Shown piece by piece: positions 35,278-45,609 of a stretch of DNA of 64,000 bases; position 1 is the first letter of the stretch; each line of letters opens with the position of its first letter. The notes beneath the pieces were generated by a model. The model made no database searches. It was not told the origin of the DNA and was given only the letters and a program-made list of their open reading frames with translations. The stretch covers positions 930,001 through 994,000 of the forward strand of contig NC_035792.1 in assembly GCF_001653235.2 (NCBI RefSeq), read 5' to 3'. Made by a program: the position numbers and the translations under genes. The stretch is from Pochonia chlamydosporia 170. Taxonomy: Eukaryota; Ascomycota; Sordariomycetes; Hypocreales; Clavicipitaceae.

Positions 35278-36972
35278 ATGAGTCCCCCACTACCACCTGA
35301 CCCGTATAAGATTCTTGGGGTATCGAAAGATGCAAAAGCTCCAGAGATCCGATCTGCGCATCGCCGCCTCGTCTTACAATGTCATCCAGACAAGGTTCAA
35401 GACCCAACGCTCAAGGCCCAAAAGCAGGACGAGTTTCAGAAGGTGCAGCAGGCTTACGAGCTGCTCACTGATGAACATGAGCGGCAAAAATATGACGACA
35501 AGGTTAAACTAGAAGAACTGCGCAAGCAGTTCCAAGGCAAGGCCAACATCTCAAGTCCTCGAGCTGCGAGATATTCCACTCCAGACGAGGCCAGGGGCAC
35601 GGAATCCCGGGCTTCACCCTTCAAGGCCAGTGTCAGCCCTTCAGGTGTAAAGTACACATACACCGGCCTCTCGGACGAAGATCTTGGTCGAGGGCCGCGC
35701 ATCTTTGAGGCTGCTCCGAGATCATCCCGACGTGAAGCAAGCTACACAGAGAAGCCTTCAAAACGAGAATCGGAGAGAGAACGAGAACGAGAAAGAGAGC
35801 GTGACAAAGATCGAGACCGAGAGCGTCGACGACAGCAGGAGGACGCTATCAGGCGGGCGGAGAAGGACGCAAAAGAAGCCCGCCGGGCTGAGAAACGAGC
35901 ACGAGAAAAGCAAATGGCCAAGGACATGAAACGACAGTCGGAGGAGAAGAAGCGACACGCGAAGCCTTACATCGAGCCGTTCGATGACGAACCCCCGATT
36001 GTCAGGTCTGACAAGAAGAAGTCTAGCAGCAGTAGCAGGAAGTACGATGAGAAGCGAGATCGCTCGTCTGGTAGGGAGGACATGCCTTCAGTTCCTCCTC
36101 CGAGACTTCAGCGGTCTTGGACTACCGACGTTGAATATGCCACATCGTATATCCAAGCTTCAAAGGCCAAAAACGCGCCAGGTCCGAAGCGGTCGGCGAC
36201 CTACCATATTCGAACAGTCCAGCCGCCAGCTCCTACTCCTCCGCCCATCCCCGGCCAAACTGCGCCCTTCCCAGCTCCTGATGATGATGCTCGCCGGTCA
36301 TCCGCTAGAGCACGCCGCGGCTCTGAAGATGGCCCAAGACTGTCCCGGGAACGATCTTATCGTGTGTCATCAAGGGACACACTGGACGATCCCCCCATTA
36401 TCAGCGTGTCTCCCTCCACGCGACACGCCCCTCAATTTGCGTCGCCTAGCTCTCCCCCAAGGACCGATCTGCCCCGAACAAAGACGATGCCTCAGGAGCC
36501 AGTATCGTACTCCCGTACGCCGCCCGGCCTTTCAAGGTCTCAGACTTTTAATGTCTTCGAGTCCGCTGACCGCCCGCGTGGACGCGATCGTTCGCGTATG
36601 CAAGCTCAAGTCGAAGAGTCAGATTCTGAGGACTATGAGAGGCGCCGGGATAGGAAACATCGAAGCAGTAGGAGACACCACTCTCCAGAGCAAATGAGAA
36701 CTGAAAATGTCTCTCGTTACCAAGTCGATGGAAGTCGCAGTAGACTTCACAGCTCGTATAGTCGTCGCATCGAACCCGAAGTGGTCGATTCATACAACTA
36801 CTTTCACCCCCAAGAGGTCCGCCCTCCGATGCCAGGTCGTGAAACCAGTTACAGTACCTCGGCCGGCAGCAAGTTCCCCAAGATCAAGACGTCAAAAGCC
36901 TACGGCATCGAAGACGTTCAATACAGTTACTATGACAGGCCATCCCGCGAGGAGTATGTGGCATATGCATGA
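35278..36972 (+). CDS. J-domain (DnaJ/Hsp40) protein with long Arg/Ser-rich tail
   Basis: A single exon of 564 aa. Residues 8-73 form a J domain: DPYKILGVSKDAKAPEIRSA, then HPDK (the HPD motif that stimulates Hsp70 ATPase), and QQAYELLTDEHERQKYD. There is no Cys-rich zinc region or client-binding C-domain, so it is a class C co-chaperone. Residues about 160-245 are a very charged coiled-coil-like tract of RE/RD repeats (KRESERERERERERDKDRDR). The rest is Pro/Ser/Arg-rich with RS-like dipeptides and is probably disordered, ending in a Tyr-rich tail. The charged RE/RS tract suggests a nuclear or RNA-associated role (inference). It is preceded by an unusually long pyrimidine-rich region, which may be a leader of regulatory importance. 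Confidence 0.9.
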   Translation: MSPPLPPDPYKILGVSKDAKAPEIRSAHRRLVLQCHPDKVQDPTLKAQKQDEFQKVQQAYELLTDEHERQKYDDKVKLEELRKQFQGKANISSPRAARYSTPDEARGTESRASPFKASVSPSGVKYTYTGLSDEDLGRGPRIFEAAPRSSRREASYTEKPSKRESERERERERERDKDRDRERRRQQEDAIRRAEKDAKEARRAEKRAREKQMAKDMKRQSEEKKRHAKPYIEPFDDEPPIVRSDKKKSSSSSRKYDEKRDRSSGREDMPSVPPPRLQRSWTTDVEYATSYIQASKAKNAPGPKRSATYHIRTVQPPAPTPPPIPGQTAPFPAPDDDARRSSARARRGSEDGPRLSRERSYRVSSRDTLDDPPIISVSPSTRHAPQFASPSSPPRTDLPRTKTMPQEPVSYSRTPPGLSRSQTFNVFESADRPRGRDRSRMQAQVEESDSEDYERRRDRKHRSSRRHHSPEQMRTENVSRYQVDGSRSRLHSSYSRRIEPEVVDSYNYFHPQEVRPPMPGRETSYSTSAGSKFPKIKTSKAYGIEDVQYSYYDRPSREEYVAYA

Positions 36973-38804
36973 AACGGCGTTTGTTTACTTTCTAAGCTTG
37001 TCTTCTCTCTCGTCGACGAGAAAACTCAACAAACTTTTAACATACTTTCACATTTAATGTGGCTATCTGATTTCGGTCATGTGGATTACTGGTGCGGCTT
37101 TTGTGATTTATCTTTGGGTTCATATGCTGGTTGTTGTTTGAGCTGCCTTTTTTCTGGCTTTTCTGTTTCTTTCTTTTTCCTCATTTCATGAAATGAATTG
37201 TGTTTTTAACGACTTACATGAACCCACGGTTCATAACGTGTTACGAATGTCTTTTGAGGAAGGCGAGCTCATTATGCTTTTGCTGGTTTGGGATCATGGC
37301 ACTAGGAGTTTGGGCTTTCCCACAGGTCAAGCAGGCGCAGTTTGTGGCATGGCACATGTCACTTCTCACCAACAGCTGACTGTGAGGTACAGCATGCGTT
37401 TCTCCATCGTTGTACATTTTGAGATAAGCAGGCGCGTGATGCTGCCTATGCGAGTGGTTGGCATTATACTGAAACAGATTCTAGTTCCCTTGCGGTAGTA
37501 GCCAGGGGCGTTGACAATGTTCGGATTTGCGTCGAGTTGACTTATCACACTCATTTGCTAGAGAATAGAAGATGGTCGAGCACTGACCGATTGAAATCTG
37601 CCTGATCTTCACGTGTGTGACAGTTACGCATTGTACGAGGGACGCCTTTGAAGTGATGTCTGGCCCGTGATCCTCTGCCATCCTATCGTCAATTCGTTAT
37701 GACTGGATGTGCACACTCGCACAACATGAATGCATGGCGGCAACGCAGTTCTTGGCCAGTTCTTTGTTTCGAAGCCGTTTGCGGCCAAACAGATGCATTG
37801 TGCACAGAACAGAAGCAAACCACAGCCTATCGGGCGGCATGTGAGCTCTCGTCTCATGAATCTCGATTAAATGCCGCGGTCTTCCGTTTGAGTTCACATG
37901 CCAGGTTGTAGTGACGTCACTGACTTTAATGGTGGACTAGGATCATGGCTAGCGGACATGCATGGAACAACATCAGCGATCCTTGCTAGATGAATCTTGG
38001 GGTATGACGGGGTGTGTCTTGGGTGCTTGCGTGAATAAGTAGAGTCGAGTTCAGAGGAATGGTGCCTTGCGTGCTTTATCTGCGGGAGTGGTGTTTCAAG
38101 CTGAGAATTTTGGCGTTGTCTTATTGTATGGGCTGGCTGTTGGAGTTGGGTATAAATTTGGGGTTTGATCTTACTTATATTTAGTTTTTGTATAGAATAA
38201 TGTCACTGTTGTCTTGTCTGATGGTTTGGATGCCCATTTCTATGTCGTCAATAGTTCACATCTGTTGTATAATCCTCCAAGCGGCATTCTGAGTAGCCTC
38301 ACACTTGATCACGTCTCCTACTAGCGAGCTGTTCACACAACAAGTTCGACCTGCGCTGGCATATTCAACCAGCTGAACATATCTGGACACATGCTCACAA
38401 AAATCTCTGAACATTAAGCCTATTCAGTCAAGGGTTGAACTTTCGTTACTCTTCGCCCTTTTCTACCCAAGATATCTCAGAGACTCAATGCCCCCGGGTT
38501 CTCTTGTAGCGGCTACTAACATGAAACAGGAAAAAATACCAAGGTGAGGTTGTCAAAACTTATCTAGATAAATACCTCAGTTACATTTGAATATGATCAA
38601 TTTAATAAATCGTCATGAGAAATGGTCAGTGCTGGTTGCCTGCTGCGATGATAGTTCCAATGGACGAAACACCATATTGCACGACCACCAGCAATTAAAT
38701 GAGAGTGTCTTTCGCAGCAAAAAGAATGCAACAAAAAATTAGAAGAGACTTTACTTCCTCTCTCTATCCGCTGGTGGATAACTGCAAAAAAAGCAAAAAA
38801 TAAA
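36973..38804. other. intergenic
   Basis: About 1.8 kb between the J-domain gene and the tRNA. T-rich stretches at 37130-37200 suit the 3' end of the J-domain mRNA. A TATA-like GGGTATAAATTTGG lies at about 38148-38162 (+) with no gene behind it. No protein-like frame. Confidence 0.5.
38785..38800 (-). terminator. RNA polymerase III T-run terminator of the tRNA-Phe gene
   Basis: On the minus strand, four bases after the mature tRNA 3' end, come two T-runs (plus strand AAAAAAA at 38786-38792 and AAAAAA at 38795-38800). Such runs are the normal Pol III stop signal. Confidence 0.8.
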
Positions 38805-38901
38805 TGCGGCCAGTGTGACTCGAACACACGACCTTCAGATAGGCATCCGTAGGATTGAAGTTAACTTCAGTCTGACGATCTCCCAGCTAATCTATGGCCG
38901 C
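38805..38901 (-). tRNA. tRNA-Phe (anticodon GAA) with a 24-nt intron
   Basis: The minus strand folds as a full cloverleaf. The acceptor stem is GCGGCCA/TGGCCGC with discriminator A, the D stem GATT/GATC with GGG in the loop, the anticodon stem TCAGA/TCTGA with loop C-T-GAA, and the T arm GTGTG-TTCGAGT-CACAC. A 24-nt intron sits after position 37 and contains TTCA, which can pair with the anticodon as in other tRNA-Phe precursors. No CCA is encoded, as in eukaryotes. The 73-nt mature length and the T-run terminator immediately downstream support a live gene. Confidence 0.93.
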
Positions 38902-39175
38902 AGATATTCCGATTGCTTTTATTTTGCATTATATACCTCCTCCTGTACCTAGACACGTAGCTTGCACTACACACAACAATTCACAATTCCTTCGACTGTT
39001 TGCCGCCATTAAAGAGTGTTTCTCAAATATCACAACAATGTGCAAATAGTGGCAGTGCACGTTAAGAAATCCGTGTTCCGTGAATTTATCTACTACATGT
39101 CTAGATTGTTTACATATCGTCTTGCGATTCTGAGACTTCACTTTCAGACAACTCATCTACCTTGACCCTCATCCA

Positions 39176-40835
39176 TCATGCTGTCCTTTGCTCCGTAATG
39201 CTCTCGCCAACAGGTTTCATTCCAACAAACCCGCCATTCTGGGCATCCAATTCAAAAACTTTTCGGCCGCGCAACCAAGTCTCCTTCACTCTACCGGTGA
39301 ATTCGTGGCCTTCCCACGGTGAACACCTGTTCTTCCACCGCATATCACCCTGTGAAAATGTCCACACTTCCGCATCGTCAAAGACACAAATATCTGCGTC
39401 CATGCCAACCTTGATGGACCCCTTACGATGTGAGAGACCTACCTGCTCAGCAGTGGCTTGGCAGCAAAGTCGAACGATGTCGGTGATTGTGGGAGTTTTG
39501 GATGTCTTGCTTCGCTGCTTGGCAGTTGAGTAGATGATGGGCAGGCCGAGGCCAACTGAAGAAATGCCGCCCCATGCGGCCATGAAATCTCCCGCAGCGG
39601 TATCCTTCTTCTGTGCTGGAGCCGACTCCGTAGCTGACCAGAGTTCCTTGGGAAGCAGTTTAAGTTCTGGCGTGCAAGGCGAATGGTCCGACACGACGGT
39701 TTTGATGCAAGAGTCCTCCGCCACTAGTTCTTCCCACAGGCCATCTCTGTTGCGGCCCTCTCGGATCGGCGGACAACACTTGTGCCTAGTATCGCCCTTT
39801 TCAATCTCTTCTGCTGAAAGCCCCAAGTAGTGGAAGCAAGTTTCTGCGGTGATTTTGACCCCATTTGCTCTGGCTGCTTTAAGGAGGGGAATGCACTGCG
39901 TAGCTGAGAGATGGACAATGTGCAAGTTCAAAGATGGTGCAATGTGCGCCGCTGACAGAATCTCTTGAACTGCAGTCGTCTCAAAAGTTGGTGGTCTAGA
40001 GTCGAGAAAAGTCTGGTAAGCCGTAACATCACTTGGTGTTACATGGCCGTTTGTTTGTCCATTAGTATGGCCATTGGTAAGCCCATTGCTCTCTCCATTA
40101 GTGTTGCCATTGGTATGCCCATTTGTGTGACCGTTTGTGTGGCCAGCACACGGTTCCATCTCAGCATGGAACATGAGAGTTGTGGCACTATCCTTGAGCG
40201 TCTCCATCGCCAAGGCCATGTCCTTGGGAGAAATAGCCGGAAACTCGTCCACCTAGTTCGACAACATTAGCACCGTGTTTCTTCCTAGAGCCTCAACTTG
40301 CCTGGCACCGCAAACTTACACCTGATTCAATCAAGAACCCCTTAAAACCTCTAACTCCCATCTCAACAAGTGGCTTCAGCTCATCAGCGTTTCCAGGAAT
40401 CACTCCTCCATAAAAGCCCACATCCACCCACAACTGACCCTCGCTAGCCGCCAGCTTCTCTTTGAACCCAGCAACAGTAGTCGTAGGAGGGATAGCATTC
40501 AACGGCATATCAATCACCGTCGTCACGCCACCGCTAGCAGCGGCTCTGGTTCCCGTCCAAAATCCTTCCCATTCCGTACGACCAGGCTCATTGAGATGTA
40601 CATGGGCGTCGACCAAGCCGGGAAGTAGCAACTTGGGCGAATGGTCCACATATGTCGTGTCCGCGGGGAAACTGCTCTGTGGAACAATCTCTGGTGTCAC
40701 AGAGACAATCTTGCCCGTGACTGATGAAATGGAAATAGTCGCAGGTGAGACGGTCAGTGAGTTGTCGGGCTGGCTGATGACAGCTCGACTGGACACCAGG
40801 ACGGTGAGGGGTCCATGAGAGTTGCTCGCCGTCAT
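39176..40835 (-). CDS. allantoinase
   Basis: Two exons, 40320-40835 and 39176-40252, give 530 aa. Allantoinase hydrolyses allantoin to allantoate in purine catabolism. Cyclic-amidohydrolase landmarks: the metal motif HVHLNEPG after GLVDA, GVTTVIDMPLNAIPPTTT, the carboxylated lysine in GVRGFKGFLIESG at the exon junction, metal histidines in FHAEME and LHIVHLSA, the ETCFHYLGLS segment, and SDHSPCTPELK (metal Asp). The SPWEGHEFTGRV and ETWLRGRKVF C-terminus is typical. An unusual insertion of eight (H/N/E/L/Q)(T/S)NG tetrapeptides follows FHAEMEPCAG; it is encoded by a 12-bp repeat at 40043-40146. ATG 40835 is the first in-frame methionine. The order of conserved blocks favours allantoinase over dihydropyrimidinase. 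Confidence 0.93.
40043..40146. repeat. in-frame 12-bp minisatellite encoding TNG tetrapeptides in allantoinase
   Basis: About eight imperfect 12-bp units (consensus on the plus strand close to GTGCCCATTTGT with variations) encode xTNG/xSNG on the minus strand. The length is a multiple of 3, so frame is preserved. The repeat probably extends a surface loop and may vary in copy number between strains. Confidence 0.85.
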
Positions 40836-42114
40836 GGTGAAGTGTTGGCCAAAGCAGAAACTGGAGCTGTGGCTTTGGGCAGCAATGCGACGAATATGCA
40901 AGTGTAAAAAATTGAGAATCAAACAGTTCGATGAAGGAAAATGTATGGGGGGGTATAAATGAAAGAGAAAAGTTGGAGTGTGTTCTTATTGGGTCTGTCG
41001 GCTGAGATGGGCTTCAACGGCTAAGTATCGTTCATCGGCCGGCGCCGGTCACAGAGACATCGATGGCCACGCAGGATTGGTAGGGCAGGAGCAGGCGGCA
41101 CATCGAAGATCTCGGCTAGGAAACAGCCCTGCATTAGTTCAACGTAAATTTATCTATCAAGGGCCACGAGTGCATATTATGGAATTGCATCTGCTTCCAA
41201 CTTTGAAATTTGTCCGGAGGTGTTCCCGCATATTGGGACTGAACATGGTTGTTCGTTGCGTTTTGAAGCCATGAAGCAGGTCAACTGGTGCTCCTGCCAT
41301 TCGCCGTCCAGTTCGGCGATTGATGGTGGGGCACGAGGACGGGCTGGACCAAGCGGGGCAGTTTCAAGCGGAAAGTGCTTGCAAGCACAACTCGGACTTG
41401 GCCGGCATTGAAGACTTCAGATATCGCTGGGACACTCTGTTTCCTCCAGGGTAGGATGGGTTGACACGTCGCAAATATTTATCTGCAACTTCATCCCGAG
41501 GCCAATTTAGGAAAAGCTTGTGAAAGTCAATTTGCAATGGCTGATATAGATTGAGACATTTTCTGCCATGAAAACAAACTCTCCTCCCTCAAGTATATCT
41601 TTACCTGTCGGGGTATTCCGTTTTGTGTCGTACCTGATGGTCTCAACCCGTCTTGGCTATAGCCTTTCCCCGTTCCTAACGCAACACACATGTCACATCA
41701 GCACAGTTTATACACTTATCAAATAGGGAAATATCCTGGATCGCCTATCGATTCTTTAGGCTTCAACAAAATTGGAGCGGATATGTCTATGAGAGCTCAT
41801 GCCTGTTCGCCAATTCCCACCCAGCAACGTGTACAAGACTAAACAAAGTGAACAGTACCGCCTCTTACCTTGCCGTTCTATATGCATCCGGATCATAAAC
41901 CTCATTGTTTAATTCCCTTCATCACCTTCCTTTACATTTTACCTTGCCACATTTTGCTTATTATCGTCAAAGCGGACGGCCTTCTTCCCCATTGAGTGAA
42001 TATCCCCTAGTACAAACAAAGTACAAGTAATCCTACACAGCAAGGGAGACCGCTCGTCGAGTTTGTCCCTCTGCTTATCCCCCAGTCCAACACATTATAG
42101 TGCCACGGTTTATT
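40836..42114. other. intergenic
   Basis: About 1.3 kb with the allantoinase promoter on its left and the Coq1 3' flank on its right. No GATA-rich cluster or protein-like frame was convincing. A GGGTATAAATG motif at about 40951-40962 is on the plus strand and so is not oriented for allantoinase. Confidence 0.5.
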
Positions 42115-43538
42115 TTACTTTTGTCGCTTAATCGTCTTCTGCGCCATCTCAATAAGCCCATCTTTGGCTTCACTCTCGGGGAAGTCCGCAATAGCTGCAA
42201 TGGCCTTCTCCGAGTAGTCTTGTGCAAGCGCTCGGGTTTGCTCGATGCCGTTGCTCTTCAATACTAGGTCGCGCGCCTAAAACACAGAATCCATTAGTCA
42301 AGGCGAACTCAAGAAAGAATGACATGCAGTTGTCTCGTGGTATTTACCTTCTCCACGTCGCCCTCCCTCTCAAATTTGCGACCAACCAAAGCACCCAGTT
42401 CGGGGTTCTCCTTCCATGCGAAAAGTAGCGGTGCCGTTGCCAAGCCCAGTTCCAGATCTGCACCTGCAGGCTTGCCTAGATCCTTCCCACTTCGAGTATA
42501 GTCGAGCATATCATCGACGAGCTGGAACGCAAGGCCCAAGTTTCGACCGTATGAATAGGCGGCGTCGACAGTAGTGGCATCTGCGTTGCCAAGTAAGGCA
42601 GCTGCACGGCATGACTTGGAAATCAAGCTGGCTGTCTTGAGGTATGTCTTTTGCAGGTAGTAACTCAGAGTTTCCTCAGAGTACTTGGGACTTCGTTCGT
42701 CGCGTTCGGTATTCTTCAATTGCATAAACTCTCCCTCAACCAGATTGGCAATAACTGTAGCCAGCAGTTCCACCACTTCGACGTGCCTTAATCTCGCGAG
42801 GGCCACGGAAGCTCGTCCGAGAAGAAAGTCGCCAGCCAAGACGGCCATTTTATTGCCAAATTCCAAATTGGCAGATGGAGAGCCACGCCTTGAAACTGAA
42901 TGGTCGATTACATCATCGTGAAGGAGAGATGCGGTATGGATCAGCTCTGTGATTTCAGCCAGCCGTCTTTGGCTCGGAAGAATGTCTAGAGTTCCATCCC
43001 TCATTTCGGGTTCGTTCGAAGTCAGCGGCATAGCTGATGGGTTTACGTCCGCAAGGATCTGAACAGGAGAAATCGAAGAATCAATGGCTCGTGCGCTGTG
43101 TACCGTTTCAGGTTGGGGGTTCTTGGGACAAAGATGCGTAGCCCGACTCATGAGTAGAACGATGAGCGGACGAACATGTTTGCCCTCTGCTTGAGTGTAG
43201 TATTTGGCCACTCGATCGAGCGACGGATGACCTGACCCTAGTAGCTTGCGAATGTTTCCTGTAAGAAATTGCATCTCTTTGGCGACGGTTCGCAAAGGGT
43301 CAATGGTCATGCCGTCTTTGGCCGCCTTCTTGACCACATTCCCAACAACGTTGGATGCCACCTGGACGGCCGCGGCCCAGGCGGAATCGCGCCTATGACT
43401 TGTGTGTATGCTCGTTCTGTGTATTCTCGAGTTATCGAGACTGACTGCGGGATATCGACTCAGCGTACAGCTCGGCGCTGTGATCCTTCGAACCACGGCA
43501 TCGCGAAAGACCGTGGCTCCCGGCCGGAGCTGCATCAT
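42115..43538 (-). CDS. mitochondrial trans-polyprenyl diphosphate synthase (Coq1-like, ubiquinone side chain)
   Basis: Two exons, 42348-43538 and 42115-42276, give 450 aa. This enzyme elongates isopentenyl units to the polyprenyl tail of ubiquinone. The two aspartate-rich motifs are present: LLHDDVIDHS (DDxxD) after the substrate-binding GKHVRPLIVLLMS, and FQLVDDMLDYTRSG (second DDxxD). The N-terminus (MMQLRPGATVFRDAVVRRIT and on) is Arg-rich, lacks acids at first and looks like a mitochondrial presequence. EFGNKMAVLAGDFLLGRASVAL is also typical. Exon 2 adds the C-terminal helices (YSEKAIAAIADFPESEAK). A low-complexity insert with Pro/Glu (CPKNPQPETV) separates helices, as in other fungal Coq1 proteins. 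Chain length cannot be read from sequence alone. Confidence 0.93.
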
Positions 43539-44222
43539 AGATATGCGGTAGCGCTGTGATCAGGATTAGGTAGGATGATCGTATGCCTCCAATGGAATTG
43601 ATATGGTACCTAGTCGATTCAGGGTCTGATAGAGGACGATGGGGATATCAATTGAGTTGAGGGGGCTGGACGTTATGTCTTGAGGCGAAACTCTCTGTGA
43701 CCTTTGTGACAGAGCCGAAACTTTTGCTCGTTCCAGACCAGACGCTTCCCAGTCTTGCTGTCCAGAAACGGCTCTGACGGGTCAGTCCGGAACCTACCCG
43801 ACTGCACGGAAGAGCCTCGGGGGTCTTCACTGGCTGCGTTCGACGCTGTCATTGGCCAATCTGCCCCACAATATCCCTCCACAGCACAGATCCAGCAAAT
43901 GACGCCGCTTGTCATTCGCTGGACATTGACAAACGTGCATTGCTGACAGGGCCTGAGGGCTGTGGCCATGCGCCTGAAGCAGCATGTGGTAGCCTGGAGT
44001 CGACATGACCAGCTGAGACCAGACAATCAAGGTGGATGAGGCAGGCAGCTACCAATATCTGGAGCTTCAACATGCGTCATGCCACCTCCATCCAACCCTC
44101 GAGGAATAACGAAGCTGGCGCGCCCTCCTACGCTTCACAAGAGGTTTATCTTTTATTACGAAGCATAGCAAATACCATCCCTATCTGAAGCTAGATGGTA
44201 TTCTTGCCAAGCTGCTGCGAGG
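43539..44222. other. intergenic between Coq1 and Vma12, with one doubtful small frame
   Basis: About 0.7 kb holding divergent promoters for Coq1 (-) and Vma12 (+). A Cys-containing frame at 43673-43969 (-) is listed separately. Otherwise nothing stands out. Confidence 0.5.
43673..43969 (-). CDS. doubtful small Cys-containing protein
   Basis: A 98-codon frame from an ATG at 43969 with two CxxC pairs (CQQC, CWIC), a further Cys region (EGYCGADW) and a charged C-terminus (KTGKRLVWNEQKFRLCHKG). The spacing could make a small zinc-binding fold, and composition is more protein-like than most chance frames here. Against it: no recognised family, no visible introns, and a position in what should be a divergent promoter region. 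I do not recognise it. Confidence 0.25.
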   Translation of the reverse strand: MATALRPCQQCTFVNVQRMTSGVICWICAVEGYCGADWPMTASNAASEDPRGSSVQSGRFRTDPSEPFLDSKTGKRLVWNEQKFRLCHKGHREFRLKT

Positions 44223-45134
44223 ATGGTGCTCCTTACGATGACCGCCTCCATCGTGGACGGCTTGACGAAGCTTAACGAGCTTGACAATCTCGTGGAGGGT
44301 AGCGATGCCCAGCAAGATACGGCGGACGATCAGACTCTCGACCAGCAACAGAGCCTAGATGCCGGGCCATCGCTTGCCGAGCCTTCAGTTGGCAAACCCA
44401 TCTCGCACGGCCAGATTGTTGACATCTGGAAGAAGCTTCGAGCCTCAAAAGAGACTAGCTACACCTTGGAAGTGCTGCTGCGTGGCTCGCAAGTTTACAT
44501 CCCACCACCTCCGCCAAAACCAGAACCAGTTGGTCTCTCCACGCGAGCACATACGAAACTTTTCAGTTGCTAACACATCATACTCCAATAGACGGAAGAA
44601 TACAAAGCTCTAATGGCCCGATTACGGCACGAAGAAGCGCAGCGAGCCTACGAACGCATGGTGAACCCACCTCCGAAAATCGAAACTTTCAGCGACCGCT
44701 TCCCTACATCCGCACAAGCTTTTTCGCAAGTGAATCGACCGATTCATGCATCGGACCTGGGTGACGATGATGTCACGTTGAATGACGTCCATCGGCAGGT
44801 CATGCTTATTATCAACTTCCTCGTCAGCATCCTGGGCGTTGCTGGCACGCTGTGGGTAATATCACGGTGGTGGAGCTTGCCAGCAAGGATATTCCTCACA
44901 ATGGGGGGAAGCATAGTCGTTGCTGTTGCTGAGGTTGCTGTCTACTCGGGTTACATGTGGCGGATGGATAAGGCGAAGCAAAAACAGAAGACTGCTAAGG
45001 AAGTTAAGCAGGTTGTTAATACGTGGGTGGTTGGTCAAGATGAGAAGGATAATGATGATGATGCAGTGTTATTACGACGGAAGGAGGATGTGGATGGATC
45101 GGTTCGGAAGAGGATAACGAAGCTAGCAAGTTGA
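44223..45134 (+). CDS. V-ATPase assembly factor Vma12 (Vph2/TMEM199 family)
   Basis: Two exons, 44223-44528 and 44592-45134, give 282 aa. The donor is the unusual GTTGGT, and the intron has a TGCTAAC branch site and AATAG acceptor. The N-terminal cytosolic part contains GKPISHGQIVDIWKKLR, then LEVLLRGSQVYIPPPPPKPE joined by splicing to TEEYKALMARLRHEEAQRAY, the hallmark Vma12 block. Two close membrane helices follow (VMLIINFLVSILGVAGTLWV and IFLTMGGSIVVAVAEVAVYS), then a charged cytosolic tail with KxK-rich sequence. In yeast, Vma12 works with Vma21 and Vma22 in the ER membrane to assemble the V0 sector. Divergent from Coq1 with a shared 0.7 kb spacer. Confidence 0.9.
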
Positions 45135-45609
45135 ATATGACACGAATTGATGGATATGTCTCCAGTGGTCCTTGTTAGGCTATTGTTTTGACGGTAACTC
45201 TTTACACTCCGGCCTTGCTAGGCAGTCGGGCATTTCACGGCAAGAAGCAAAAATTCGACAACGATACGTCTGGCTTGTTTGGCATTCATGCAATGCGAGT
45301 ATCTGGTTGCGTGCTTCAAATGCCTGCATGTGATGTCGCGTAAAGTGGTTCTGCGTCGCCATCACGTCGCGCGTCGCGTCTCCGAAAGTTGGCGTGGGGC
45401 CATTCAACCATCCATTCACGTCCACATTCACGATCTAACATAACCCAACTGCACTCTAGGACATAATTTTAAAGATATTTTTGAAATCCTTCCGAAGAAA
45501 CTCGCCATAAATTGGTAAACGAAATTTCAACAATTGCTCCCTGCATGGTTCTACGGTCGTGCTCCCCGTCGACTCTACCAGCCCAGTCCCGTTCCTTGAC
45601 GTCGGCACA
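45135..45609. other. intergenic
   Basis: About 0.47 kb between two plus-strand genes; nothing recognisable. Confidence 0.5.
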
